Positions 26,646 to 36,287 are shown, numbered from the stretch's first letter. The stretch: 43,607 bases of DNA from Ignavibacteriae bacterium HGW-Ignavibacteriae-2 (GCA_002839805.1 PGYT01000044.1:1-43607); one strand, 5' to 3'. Program-made: numbers and translations. Notes: generated by a model not told the origin, from the letters alone.

Positions 26646-27930
26646 TCAGTTGCAAAACTTAAAATAATCAATTTCCATTTTATAGTTTTCATCTCCTATA
26701 AATTTCAAATAAATGTCCTTAACGCCTTTAATATTTTCAATTTTGCAGGAAACTATCCTGTGTAAGGGAGAATTATTTGCAACATTTATAGAAACAGCTC
26801 CTAAGTGCAGTCCGGAAAGGCTATCGGCTATTATTTCAATTGTCCCTTTGCCTCCCGTGCAATTTATTGAGCTCACAAATTTTTCATTTATACCTTCAAA
26901 ATTTACGTTGGCAAATTTTATCCAGCTGCCATTTTTTATCCCGGTTAGTACAAATCCATTTTCTCGTGAACCTTTCTTTTTTATACCTGAAGAAATTTCA
27001 TAATACCATTCTGCTTCAATTTTATGCCATGAAGAATTATATTGCCCAACTCCCGTGTAAAAATGTTTATCCAAAAAATCAGTGTCCGTTACTATATTTC
27101 CATTATTATCGAAATGACAATATGTGATAATGGACTCGCGATATTTATATCCCGGTCTAATATAATAGCACCAGATATGATAAAACTGTCCCTTCCACCA
27201 AAAGAAACTACCGTGAGCGAACTCGTTTAAATGATGTCCATTTCCAACAGCGCCGACACAATAATATGGTCCATAAATATTTTTAGATACGGCATAGTCT
27301 CTGCCCCAGCTCAAATAGTAAGTGTTGTTGTGTTTAAATAGATAATACTTATCCATCCAATTAGGTGCTTTCTCCCATTCTTCGCCTTTAATACTTATTG
27401 GTTTGGGTGACTCAGCAATTGAAATCATATCGTCATTTAATCTAGCAATAAAATAAGAGTCTGATTTTTCGCCATAAAGAATATATGGCGTTTTGTTAAT
27501 GTCATCATCAATTAAAATAGTTGGATCGTGCAAAGGTGAGACGAGAGGTTTATTTATTGCGTCCTTAAAAGGTCCGGCGGGGGAATAGGACTCCATTACA
27601 CCTATCCCTCTTCTTCTATCCGAGAAATAAAAATAATACTTTCCATTTCTGGTTGCCGCGTCTCCTGCCCAGCAGTCTGAGCTGCTATCGCCCATGTAAT
27701 TATCCTTAATCTTTCATAATCCAAGTCTTGTCGTCCGGAGAAGAATCGTGACCGCTATAAAGGTAGAGCTTATCATTAAATACACGTATATGAGGATCGG
27801 AAACACCCATATCCCTTAGAATAGGATTCTGTCCAAAACTTATTCCTCCAAATAGACATATTACAAACAGGAAGGAAAAAGCTCTGAAACGTAGTTTCCG
27901 AATTTTAAATGCTATTGAAGGTACTTTCAT
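26646..27930 (-). pseudogene. Broken GH43 glycosidase with CBM6-like domain
   Basis: Two minus-strand reading frames together make one glycoside hydrolase. 27706-27930 (74 residues) holds a signal peptide (ending near SFGQ) and the first blade with the catalytic base, SDPHIRVFNDKLYLYSGHD, and stops after WIMKD. 26646-27695 (349 residues) resumes at GDSSSDCWAGDAATRNGKYYFYF, continues through blades with HDPTILIDDD and AHGSFFWWKG, and ends in a CBM6-like module (IEAEWYYE, NGSWIKFANVNF). Relatives have about 25-30 residues (the xxWSSxDLVNW segment) between the two points; here they are absent and the frame changes. This looks like an out-of-frame internal deletion, so the enzyme is probably not functional. 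Confidence 0.8.
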
Positions 27931-28436
27931 AAACTATGACCAATTAGTATAGTAAGTTATTGCTCGTAATCTTTGTATGAGAGCATGTTCAAATAACCAA
28001 TAAGAATTGTAAATATAAATAAATTAAAAATTATATTTATTTAGATAAAGAAATCATCTGAAGGTAAACGAAGTAAGCTTTAAAACACATACCATTCTAA
28101 ATTCTATCCAGCCCTATAAATTCCTGCACAGCATTATTAATATACTTATGTAGCGGAACTTTATCCCGCAGTTGTTTAGCTGGAAATTTGTGCTTATAAA
28201 AATGGTTGATACAACAATTTTATATTACTTAACTCAAAAAATTATTTGGGGAAATATATAACTCCGGCGATATATATAGATTAGATAGAAAAACTGTATC
28301 TTAAGAGATCGGAGCAGCAACGGTTGAGAAAATTGAGGTCCAAAAATAAATTGTATTTGAACAGTTCACAAATCTGATTTAAAATCGGTACGAAATGATG
28401 TTGATGTACAAGTAAACTTAATGTATTGAGAAAAAT
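27931..28436. other. Long divergent intergenic region
   Basis: 506 AT-rich bases between the GH43 pseudogene (minus) and doxX (plus). No ORF is convincing. A short imperfect hairpin, GCGGAACTTTATCCCGC, is at 28153-28169. Promoters for both sides should lie here but none was clear. Confidence 0.5.
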
Positions 28437-28892
28437 ATGAACGAGGGAAATAAAAGCGTTTATTCGAATACCACTGCTAAAGTCCGAAGGATTTTTCAAT
28501 TATTGCTTGGCGTGTTTCTCTTGCTTGCGGGCATCTCACATCTCACCTGGTCTCGGGTCGAATTTTTGGCTCAAGTGCCGAAGTGGTTACCATTGAATGG
28601 TAATTTTGTAGTTATTCTTTCCGGTATAACGGAAATATTATTAGGCGGAGCCTTAATATTTCTTACAAATCAACGTGTAAAAGTTGGATGGATTGTAGCT
28701 GTATTTTTCGTATTAATTTTTCCGGGAAATATTTCTCAATATTTAAATGGTATAGACGCGTTTGGATTAGAAACGGACAATGCTCGCTTTATTAGACTGT
28801 TCTTTCAACCCGTTCTTGTATTCTGGGCTCTATGGTCAACCGGTGCCTTTAAAGCTTGCATGGGGGCTAAAAATCAAAATCTTAATAAATAA
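28437..28892 (+). CDS. DoxX-family membrane protein
   Basis: A 151-residue protein with four membrane helices (about 19-37, 57-77, 82-99, 115-134). FQLLLGVFLLLAGISHLTW, VPKWLP, GITEILLGGALIF and FPGNISQYLNG are the pattern of the DoxX/MauE-like group, many members of which have unknown roles in thiol or redox homeostasis. It stands alone between two minus-strand genes. Confidence 0.82.
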   Translation: MNEGNKSVYSNTTAKVRRIFQLLLGVFLLLAGISHLTWSRVEFLAQVPKWLPLNGNFVVILSGITEILLGGALIFLTNQRVKVGWIVAVFFVLIFPGNISQYLNGIDAFGLETDNARFIRLFFQPVLVFWALWSTGAFKACMGAKNQNLNK

Positions 28893-29000
28893 AAATAAAT
28901 TTCAAAAATTATATTAGGCAATAACTACGAAAAAATCGAATTAAAAAATTTCTTCAAGAAAAGAAACCTACAATATATCAAACTAAAAATCGGCAATTAA

Positions 29001-29708
29001 TTATTCATTCCTTCTTTTTTTAGGTGTTTTTTTTCCATTAAATTTTTCCTCCGGTTTTTTATTTTTTTTATTGAGTATTTCTTTATTAGGGTTTACAAGA
29101 ACCCCGCCCTCATTATCGTTTAATTCTACCATGCTGTTGGCAATTATAAAACCAGTTCCATCATCGTTGACTTTAGCGACGCCATCAAATTCCATAAATA
29201 ATTTAGGCTGATAATTATTTTGAACGGTTTTACTATAAGTCGCACCCATAAAACCGGTGGTTTCAATATTTTTCAGATTATCTTCATCAACTATTGAAGT
29301 AACAATTAACCAACCTTTATTTGACCTATCAATCTTTACCGGATTCATCAATTCCCACTCTTTATAAAAAGTATCTGTATACTTTAACTGTAACTCTATA
29401 AAATCCGGCAGAGTGCTGAATGAATTACCGGCGAAACACATGAAACCAAAATCTTCATAAGTCGCAAATTCATATTCGTAGACCGCAATTAATTTATTCC
29501 CTTCAATTTTTGCTTCTTTAAAACACAGTATGGGGTGTCCGCCTCTTTCAATACTGTAGTCGTTATAAATTCGTTGAGTGAACTCGAATTCCAAGTGACT
29601 CGGACAGATAATTTCCATTCTACTAGATTCTTGTTCAATATTTTTTATTTGAGCCGACAGAGTTGATAATAAAATAATCGAGATAAAAATTACGCCAGCT
29701 AATTTCAT
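29001..29708 (-). CDS. Secreted protein of unknown function
   Basis: A 235-residue protein with a signal peptide ending near STLSAQ (residue 20). The mature part alternates strands, has two Cys-containing spots (IICPS, MCFAG) and ends in a very basic, low-complexity tail (NKKNKKPEEKFNGKKTPKKRR). No family is recognised and there is no type IX tail. A strong GGGAGGTG site lies six bases ahead of the ATG, which supports expression. The gene is isolated. Confidence 0.75.
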   Translation of the reverse strand: MKLAGVIFISIILLSTLSAQIKNIEQESSRMEIICPSHLEFEFTQRIYNDYSIERGGHPILCFKEAKIEGNKLIAVYEYEFATYEDFGFMCFAGNSFSTLPDFIELQLKYTDTFYKEWELMNPVKIDRSNKGWLIVTSIVDEDNLKNIETTGFMGATYSKTVQNNYQPKLFMEFDGVAKVNDDGTGFIIANSMVELNDNEGGVLVNPNKEILNKKNKKPEEKFNGKKTPKKRRNE

Positions 29709-30438
29709 GGCACCTCCCGTTATTTAGTTATTAAATATTTTTGAGGGAGTAGGAGGGAATAAATTTAATATAAAAATAAATGCGCAAAATTATAACTAAA
29801 AATGAAACATTGGAGTATCTTTTGTGCGTAAGATTAAAAAGCGGGATTAATATCTGCGCTATCCGCCAGATGTTTTTTACACTTTGTTAGTTTTTCGTTG
29901 TTCATTTATCTATTTATTCTTCTTTCAATTTTATCCTACTTTTTAGTCTGCCGTGTGTTGGAGCAAAAGTAAATGTGCCATTGTTTGTCGGTTTTCTAGT
30001 CTTGTCAATGGTTCTTTTTTCTGTCCTTTCACAATGGTTTAATTTTCAATTTATTTTTGTAGGTTTCTGTCTTTTTTACTTGGTTGTAACCTATGAGTAA
30101 ATGCAATTGTTCATATCTTTCCGAATCAGCGATTTAGGCGATATTGTTTATATTTATCTTTTAGAAGTTTACTAATTTTGTTCAAAATAAATTTTTAATA
30201 GGATTTCTGTTTTAAGTTTTTGTCAAAGAAAACAACATAAAAATTTTATAAAATTTTAATCCTCATTTAACCTTAACTGAACGCAAATTTGAATACAAGA
30301 TGCTTTATAATTAGATCGATATAATAACTATAAAATTTAAAATATAACATAACGGGTAGGACCGGGTTGTGTGCAAATTGGAATCATGGTAGAATTTGAT
30401 TCATCATCACATCAAAATTGCCGGTTCTTTCTAATTTA
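29709..30438. other. Long intergenic region with dispersed repeat copy
   Basis: 730 bases without a convincing ORF. From about 29870 to 30200 the plus strand is strikingly pyrimidine-rich, with many short T runs. The right end (30254-30370) is a diverged copy of a repeat found again at 36076-36214. It holds the promoter side of the secreted unknown (minus) and the 3' end of the next minus-strand gene. Confidence 0.55.
30254..30370 (+). repeat. Dispersed intergenic repeat, copy 1
   Basis: Shares with 36076-36214, in the same orientation, the segments CTTAACTGAACGCA, ATACAAGATG, TTTATAAT, GATCGAT, ATATAACAT and CCGGGTTG in the same order. It lacks two of the three 14-base units seen in copy 2. 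It lies just downstream of the 3' end of the second T9SS protein gene. Confidence 0.75.
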
Positions 30439-31725
30439 CTATTCCACTAATACCATAGCTTTTGTTTGTCTATTATAATCAGTTACAAGGCTGTAATAAT
30501 ATATACCTGAAGAGAGCGAGCTGCCATTAAATTTTACCTGATAATTACCGGCAACTTTATACTCATCAATTAATGTATTGATCTCTCTTCCTAATATGTC
30601 ATAAACTATAATTTTAACCATACCTGGTATGCCCAGAGCATACTCAATAGTTGTAGTTGGATTAAAAGGATTGGGATAATTTTGACTCAACACGAATGAA
30701 TTTGGAAATTCCTTTGCATCTTCCATATACGTTGTTGTTGCTGTAGGCAGTCTGTAAATCGAATATGAAATAACGCCGCCAGTGGATTTCCAATATTCCG
30801 CGAAAAAATATGAGCTGTTTGCCGTAACTGCGTAATTGGAAAGAATACTGTTGCTTAATCCTATTACATCAGTTGTAAGTTCCGTCCAGCTTTCACCATT
30901 GTTGTATGAAGAGTAATATTTCCTGTTACCGGTTAAAAAGTCACCAAAAGTGGAAATTAAATTATTTCCATTTGCTCCAATACTTATAGGCAAATTAAAT
31001 GAACCTGGTGTATAGTTATTTTCCCACGAATTAGTTGATAAATTAAATTTATAGATTCCGGAAAATCCGGCCGTTCCCCACACATCATTATTAAGCTTAT
31101 AAATAACTCCGATGCTGGAGGTGCCGTTTTTTAAAGTCCAGTTTAATCCGGCATCTGTTGATACAACACAGCCGACTCCTTCCAATACAGCGAAATAGGT
31201 GTTGCCGGAAACCGCAAAACTTAAGATTCCCGATGTACCAGAGTAATTAATAATAATTTCTGTCCATGTAGATCCGCCGTCAACCGATTTGTAGATAGAT
31301 CTTCTATTTGAGACACAGAACAGATTATTTCCATCAGATGCCATACTAAGAATGGCCCCGTTTCCGGAACCTCTAACGATATTAGACTTTTCTGCCCAGG
31401 TTAATCCCTCATCCGTTGACGCGTAAAACGAATATTGTGTAGTTCCCAGAGTAGTAGTTACGGCAAAAACAGTGTTTCCATAACTTAATATAAAGTAAAC
31501 AGTGTACGGAAATGATGACGATATGTCCGTCCATGTTGTTCCATTGTCACCCGATCTTAAAGTTTGATTTGTATTATTGCCGTAGCCTGTCTGAAATAAA
31601 ACATTTTTATGTGTGTATAAAGAAGCTCCATTAGCCCATGTGCTATTCGAGTAAACTTTTTCCCATTGTGCATTTAAGTTGTATGAAACTGCAAATAGAA
31701 TTAATAATAATATTTTCTTTTTCAT
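30439..31725 (-). CDS. Secreted Asp-box protein with type IX sorting tail
   Basis: A 428-residue exported protein with a signal peptide (MKKKILLLILFAVSYNLNAQ). About five Asp-box-like repeats (RSGDNGTTW, STDEGLTW, SVDGGSTW, STDAGLNW, SYNNGESW) point to a beta-propeller. The last 85 residues are the type IX domain, with SQNYPNPFNPTTTIEY, VYDILGREI, GNYQVKFNG and SGIYYYSL. It is a shorter relative of the protein at 4987-7290. GGAGA lies six bases ahead of the ATG. The role is unknown; surface adhesion or glycan binding is possible. Confidence 0.9.
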   Translation of the reverse strand: MKKKILLLILFAVSYNLNAQWEKVYSNSTWANGASLYTHKNVLFQTGYGNNTNQTLRSGDNGTTWTDISSSFPYTVYFILSYGNTVFAVTTTLGTTQYSFYASTDEGLTWAEKSNIVRGSGNGAILSMASDGNNLFCVSNRRSIYKSVDGGSTWTEIIINYSGTSGILSFAVSGNTYFAVLEGVGCVVSTDAGLNWTLKNGTSSIGVIYKLNNDVWGTAGFSGIYKFNLSTNSWENNYTPGSFNLPISIGANGNNLISTFGDFLTGNRKYYSSYNNGESWTELTTDVIGLSNSILSNYAVTANSSYFFAEYWKSTGGVISYSIYRLPTATTTYMEDAKEFPNSFVLSQNYPNPFNPTTTIEYALGIPGMVKIIVYDILGREINTLIDEYKVAGNYQVKFNGSSLSSGIYYYSLVTDYNRQTKAMVLVE

Positions 31726-31947
31726 TTCATCTCCATTATAAATATTATTTAAGTAAAATTAATTTGATTGAATTTTTCCCAATGGTTTGATATAAAATTC
31801 CTTAACGGATAGTGCATATGTTAAAGCACGATTCATGATTACCATTTGCTTAATTTCTGACGGAAAAATATAATAGGACTCCCTGCCCGCTTCAATACGT
31901 CAGATGGCGTATTTTACTCTTATCGGTTAAGGATAGTTTGGATCGGG

Positions 31948-32601
31948 TCAAATAATGTTATGCTTCTGGGCTTTTTGAACAGCTTGAATTTTATTGTGGA
32001 CTTCCAGTTTTTTATAAATATTTTCTATGTGCTTCCTTACTGTAGCGGGCGAAATAAAAAGTTTATTAGAAATTTTTACGTAATCTTCACCCTTGCTTAA
32101 AAGTTCGAGTACTTCCACCTCTCTCTTGGATAATGAAAAGTCCTCAGCGAGAATGTTCGGAATTACAATCTCCGATTTTCTTAAAAGAGAGAGTGTTTTT
32201 ACCGCGATAACCGGGGACATCGGAGCTCCGCCGTCCATTATCATTTCAATCCCCTCAACTATTTTATCGGGCGGTTCGTCTTTTAGTAAATAACCGTTGG
32301 CGCCCGCCTGAATTGATCTGAAGATTTTATCCTCATCATCAAAAACAGTGAGCATTATAACTTTTATTTCAGAATACTTATTTTTTATAAAATTTGTGGT
32401 CTCTATACCATCCATTACAGGCATTTCAATGTCCATAAGCACCGCATCTACATCACCAACGGTTTCAAGTTTCCTGATCATCTCTCCGCCGTTTTTTGCG
32501 CGGAATTTAAATTCGATCCTGTCTGAGAACAATTCCAACTTTTCTTTAATAGATCCGGCAAGCTTATCGTTATCTTCCGCCAGGGCGACCTTAATTTTCA
32601 T
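31948..32601 (-). CDS. NarL/FixJ-type response regulator
   Basis: A 217-residue two-component regulator. The receiver (1-120) has the acidic pair Glu9/Asp10, phospho-acceptor Asp57 (VLMDIEMPVMDG), Thr84 region (MLTVFDDE) and Lys106 (YLLKDEPP). The LuxR-type helix-turn-helix (about 153-210) includes LSKREVEVLELLSKG, ISPATVRKHIENIYKKL. It is encoded 69 bases after the histidine kinase on the same strand, its likely partner. Targets are unknown; the T9SS protein downstream on the same strand is a candidate. Confidence 0.94.
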   Translation of the reverse strand: MKIKVALAEDNDKLAGSIKEKLELFSDRIEFKFRAKNGGEMIRKLETVGDVDAVLMDIEMPVMDGIETTNFIKNKYSEIKVIMLTVFDDEDKIFRSIQAGANGYLLKDEPPDKIVEGIEMIMDGGAPMSPVIAVKTLSLLRKSEIVIPNILAEDFSLSKREVEVLELLSKGEDYVKISNKLFISPATVRKHIENIYKKLEVHNKIQAVQKAQKHNII

Positions 32602-32670
32602 AAATTACTTTCAGTTAATTATATTTTGAAGATAAATTGAATAGTTGATTTTGACAATACGCTATATGTA

Positions 32671-34413
32671 CTATTTTACCTTAAAGGCGCATGTTATTAA
32701 AGTGCCGCCTGGTCCGCTTTCAATTTTTGACTGTCCCGATGCTTCGTTGCATCTATGTCTAATATTATCGAGCCCGCTGCCTTCATAAATCTCATTTACA
32801 TCAAATCCTTTTCCGTTGTCTTTTATAGTTATAATTAATTCATCTATTCCCGACTTAAATTCTATTATTATCTCAGATGCTTCCGAGTGTTTCAGCGCAT
32901 TTTGAATCGCTTCCTGGATAATTCTATAACTGTTGAGTAGCTGTGTTGAAGTTAAATTATATTCCTGATCTGTTTGATTATTGAAAGATATGGTTGGCGT
33001 CATCAAATTCATTTTATAAATAAGGTCATTGATTTTATAAATTATCTGGGATAAGTCTCCCTCTTTCTTCCTGATTGCCCAGATAGTATTCCGCAAATCT
33101 TCGAGTGTTTCTCTGCCGGATAATGCCAGCGATTTAAGTTTTTCAGTAAATGGATTGTTTTTTTCGACATAAATAATATTGTCGAGTGAACTGATTACAA
33201 ATGTAAGTTGTGATCCTATGTTATCATGAAGCTCACGCGAGATTCTAAGTTTTTCATCGCCCATCTTTTTCTCCATCTCAGCGCTCATAAGTTTGCCTCT
33301 GTACTCAAGCTCTATTCTCTCTTTCTCCCTCTTCTTTTTCTGATATTTGTAAGTGGCAAAAAAAGCTGTTCCGAGCACTGACGCAAGGGCGGTGAGAAGA
33401 TAGAGTAGTGAATTTTTTTTACTTAACTCAAGTTTGGCAACAGCTATATCGTGGTCTTTTTTTTCCGATTCATAATTTATTTCAAGCTGGGCAATATTTA
33501 GATTTACCTCCTTATTCAGCACGCTGTCCTTGTGAAGACTAAGCATTTCAAGATTTTTGTATGCTTCACGATAATCACCCTTTTTTTTATACAGATCTGT
33601 TAACTGTTCATAACTGTATCTTATTAAAAAATTAATACCGTTTTTCCCGGAAAGAGAAAGACATCTTTTAAAACTAATAATCGCACTGTCAATTAAGTTC
33701 ATTCGTTTATAAACGTCACCGTAAGCAGCATAATTTTCAGCCCGTCCAAAATCTCCAATTTCCTTTTTCCTGAAAACATCCGAGCGTTTTAAATAATCCA
33801 GCGCAGCAATAAAATTATATTTCATCGACTCAATACCCGCAAGCTTATTTAAACTGTATGGAATTCCAATCGTATCTTTCATATTCTCTTTTGATGAAAG
33901 CGATTTTTTATAAAAATAATCGGCACTGTCTAATTTATTTTCCATCTCTTTTAAAACGCCGTAATTATCATATAAAGAGACAATCAAAGAATCATACTTA
34001 TTTTTTTCTGCGAGATGAAGTCCCTTCCTCATAAATAAATTTGCCCTGACCATATCCCTTCTTTTTAGCTGATATCCAAATTCCCCGTAAGCATCCACCA
34101 ATCCCTTTTCATCATTTAATTCTTCAAACAGGTTAATGGATTTGATATAGTTGAGAGCGCTCGCATCATATTTTCCATTCAGATAAAATGCTTTTCCTAA
34201 TTGCGAATATGATTTTGCCGCGCCTAATTTATACCCAATTCGTTCCGCTTCCTTAGCGTTAAGAGAAAATATCTCTATAGATTTGTAAATGTTTGATACG
34301 ATATATTCATAAGGAATAGAGTTTACAGAATCTATTTTGGCTTTATGTTCCTGCCCGCTTATGAGCAGGGAAGAGAATAAGAGCAAAAATGCTGTTAAAA
34401 ACTTATTTTTCAT
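32671..34413 (-). CDS. TPR-containing sensor histidine kinase (NarX/DesK class)
   Basis: A 580-residue membrane kinase. A signal peptide (ending near ISGQ) leads to a periplasmic array of tetratricopeptide repeats (about 45-300), a short coiled region, one membrane helix (335-354), a coiled coil, then HisKA_3 with His396 in SRELHDNIGSQL, and a HATPase domain with N box IIQEAIQNALKH, IKDNGKGFD and GSGLDNIRHRC. This is the common Bacteroidota layout where the TPR part senses an unknown signal. It is followed by its response regulator. Confidence 0.93.
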   Translation of the reverse strand: MKNKFLTAFLLLFSSLLISGQEHKAKIDSVNSIPYEYIVSNIYKSIEIFSLNAKEAERIGYKLGAAKSYSQLGKAFYLNGKYDASALNYIKSINLFEELNDEKGLVDAYGEFGYQLKRRDMVRANLFMRKGLHLAEKNKYDSLIVSLYDNYGVLKEMENKLDSADYFYKKSLSSKENMKDTIGIPYSLNKLAGIESMKYNFIAALDYLKRSDVFRKKEIGDFGRAENYAAYGDVYKRMNLIDSAIISFKRCLSLSGKNGINFLIRYSYEQLTDLYKKKGDYREAYKNLEMLSLHKDSVLNKEVNLNIAQLEINYESEKKDHDIAVAKLELSKKNSLLYLLTALASVLGTAFFATYKYQKKKREKERIELEYRGKLMSAEMEKKMGDEKLRISRELHDNIGSQLTFVISSLDNIIYVEKNNPFTEKLKSLALSGRETLEDLRNTIWAIRKKEGDLSQIIYKINDLIYKMNLMTPTISFNNQTDQEYNLTSTQLLNSYRIIQEAIQNALKHSEASEIIIEFKSGIDELIITIKDNGKGFDVNEIYEGSGLDNIRHRCNEASGQSKIESGPGGTLITCAFKVK

Positions 34414-34479
34414 CTTTTATTTTCTTAAAGATTTGATTTGCCAACGGCGTTTAGCGTTAATTAAAAAATAGCACATAAT

Positions 34480-34665
34480 TTAACAATTAGGATTACCCCG
34501 CAGCAAGATATTTTGGATGTATTTGTGCGTTTCACCCGGTTTTATTAAAATTAATCTGTAATTTTTTTCCATTTGACATCTTGAGAGATATTTAGGGCTA
34601 ACCACCTGGCTGGCAGCAGATAAATACTTTACTTGTGGAATTAGTTGTTCTATCATCGCGCTCAT
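34480..34665 (-). CDS. Small ORF overlapping the aminotransferase stop
   Basis: A 61-residue reading frame whose ATG overlaps the aminotransferase stop (ATGA). No known family, no signal peptide; it begins MSAMIEQLIPQVKYL and ends in RGNPNC. The overlap is a common translational-coupling arrangement, but at this length it may also be chance or the remnant of a longer gene. No independent ribosome site was seen. Confidence 0.35.
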   Translation of the reverse strand: MSAMIEQLIPQVKYLSAASQVVSPKYLSRCQMEKNYRLILIKPGETHKYIQNILLRGNPNC

Positions 34666-35876
34666 TTGCTATAGATTTCTACCATTTTTACGATTCGTTT
34701 TGCTGCCGCAACTGCCGCATCGTGATCCTGTGAAAAATTAAGACGTATACTATCAATGCAAGCCGGATCAAATTCTGTTCCTGGCGTTACAATTACGTTT
34801 GCCTGATAACGAAGCAAGCCTACGAATGTAATCAAATCGACTTTTAGCGGTGGAAGTTGCGGAAATAGATAACTTCCGGCCTGTGGACATGCTGTTTCCA
34901 GATTGGCAGCTCTGAAGACTTTCAGTATTTCATCCCTGATTGTTTCATGCTCACAAATTCGATTTTCCAACCAGCCTAAAGGTTCCTGAAACCAGGTATT
35001 TAGAACCGCTTGATTATATCCCGCCGCCCGAAGAGAAACGATTGCCTGAAGACGCTCCATTCTATCAATCAATTTGGTTGTGCCAAATGCAACTCCTAGA
35101 CGGAATCCGCTGAGCGACTCAGTTTTTGATGGTCCTATAATAGTAATAAGATTTTCCGGCAAAACATTAAGGGAGCAAAGATGAGTATAATCTTCGCCGC
35201 TATACAGCATTCTTGAATAAAGTTCATCAACGATTAACGTAACATTATAATTGCTTGCGAGCGCTGCAATTTTCGTGATTACGGCTCTAGAATAGACAAG
35301 ACCTGTTGGATTGTTAGGTGTTGAAAAAACAAAAACATTTGTTCCACTTTCAAACGCGTTTTCAAGCAGGTGAAGATCTATTCCTTTTTCAGATTGAGAA
35401 TCCTTATAATACAGAGGAATTGGAACAACTTCACCGCCAAGGAAGACTACAAGTTTGCGATTGGCGAAATAGTCAGGAGCCACAACAGCAACTTTAGTTC
35501 CCACAGTAACAGTAACACCCAATGCCAGAAATAATGCACCTTGAGTTCCGGGAGCTATAATCAATTCTTTTTCTGCTGAAATTGAAGTGCCGATAAATTT
35601 GCTGAGGCGATCAGCCAGACTATTTCGTATTTCTGCCGCACCGCGGTACTCAGTGTAGGCCTGCTTCGCTCCTTTGCCGAAATCATCTTTCCAAGCTACA
35701 TCAGAACCGGGCGTAGGCGGAAAGGCATCCACATCCCCGTGCGAGAAATCAACAACAGCTCCATCAAGTTTCTCGCCAAGCATAATAACCTTAACATCTC
35801 TTAGATCTTGTCTAACTTCCTGACCAGGTGCATTTTCTGCCTCAAGTGCTCTAAATTTTTCATCTAGTGTAATCAT
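34662..35876 (-). CDS. Class I/II PLP-dependent aminotransferase
   Basis: A 404-residue fold-type I aminotransferase. TPNNPTG (186-192), Asp217 and Tyr220 (IVDELYSRM), the Schiff-base lysine Lys251 (GPSKTESLSGFRLG) and Arg259 are all in place. The subgroup resembles aspartate/aromatic or methionine aminotransferases; the substrate is not clear. It stands alone with a small ORF, next to a repeat-rich region, and is visibly more GC-rich than the genes on either side, which could mean recent acquisition. The Shine-Dalgarno signal is weak. Confidence 0.87.
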   Translation of the reverse strand: MITLDEKFRALEAENAPGQEVRQDLRDVKVIMLGEKLDGAVVDFSHGDVDAFPPTPGSDVAWKDDFGKGAKQAYTEYRGAAEIRNSLADRLSKFIGTSISAEKELIIAPGTQGALFLALGVTVTVGTKVAVVAPDYFANRKLVVFLGGEVVPIPLYYKDSQSEKGIDLHLLENAFESGTNVFVFSTPNNPTGLVYSRAVITKIAALASNYNVTLIVDELYSRMLYSGEDYTHLCSLNVLPENLITIIGPSKTESLSGFRLGVAFGTTKLIDRMERLQAIVSLRAAGYNQAVLNTWFQEPLGWLENRICEHETIRDEILKVFRAANLETACPQAGSYLFPQLPPLKVDLITFVGLLRYQANVIVTPGTEFDPACIDSIRLNFSQDHDAAVAAAKRIVKMVEIYSK

Positions 35877-36075
35877 ATCGTATTAAATTAAAATTTATTT
35901 TGTCTAACAAATAATGAGAAACAACTCATAAGTATATTCATCGCTCTTATCCTTCCAAATTAGAGGTATAAGCACAATCATTTATAAATTTTTTTTCTGA
36001 TTCTTTTCAAACAAATCTTCAAAAGGATTACCGATCAGAATTTATGCCCAACAAAAACGCTTAAACTAAGTCTAT

Positions 36076-36214
36076 AATTTTAACCCTCATTGAAACTTAA
36101 CTGAACGCATTTTTAAATACAAGATGGTTTATAATATGATCGATTTAAAAGTTATAAAATATAACATATAAAATATAACATATAATATATAACATATTGG
36201 CAGTAGCCGGGTTG
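36076..36214 (+). repeat. Dispersed intergenic repeat, copy 2
   Basis: Same ordered blocks as 30254-30370 (CTTAACTGAACGCA, ATACAAGATG, GATCGAT, ATATAACAT, CCGGGTTG), same orientation. It is longer because the ATAACAT block is expanded into three tandem units. Confidence 0.75.
36154..36195 (+). repeat. Tandem 14-base repeat, three units
   Basis: ATAAAATATAACAT at 36154-36167 and 36168-36181, then ATAATATATAACAT at 36182-36195 with one change. It lies inside repeat copy 2. Confidence 0.9.
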
Positions 36215-36287
36215 CCTGCCAGAGGGTTATGTTCATAACTACGTTCCAATCCTACACGGTAATCTTTGGCATATCCCAACTTGCCTC

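Noticed and set aside
26713-27230. Plus-strand ORFs of 62-96 residues across the GH43 region
   Set aside because: They are shadows of the GH43-CBM6 coding strand, whose minus-strand motifs are clear.
28281-28499. 72-residue minus-strand ORF in the doxX upstream region
   Set aside because: It runs across the doxX start on the opposite strand, has no ribosome site and no recognisable composition of a real protein.
29709-30253. Integron attC-like or intron remnant
   Set aside because: No inverse-core/core (RYYYAAC/GTTRRRY) pairs or intron domain V-like hairpin were seen, and there is no integrase or reverse transcriptase nearby.
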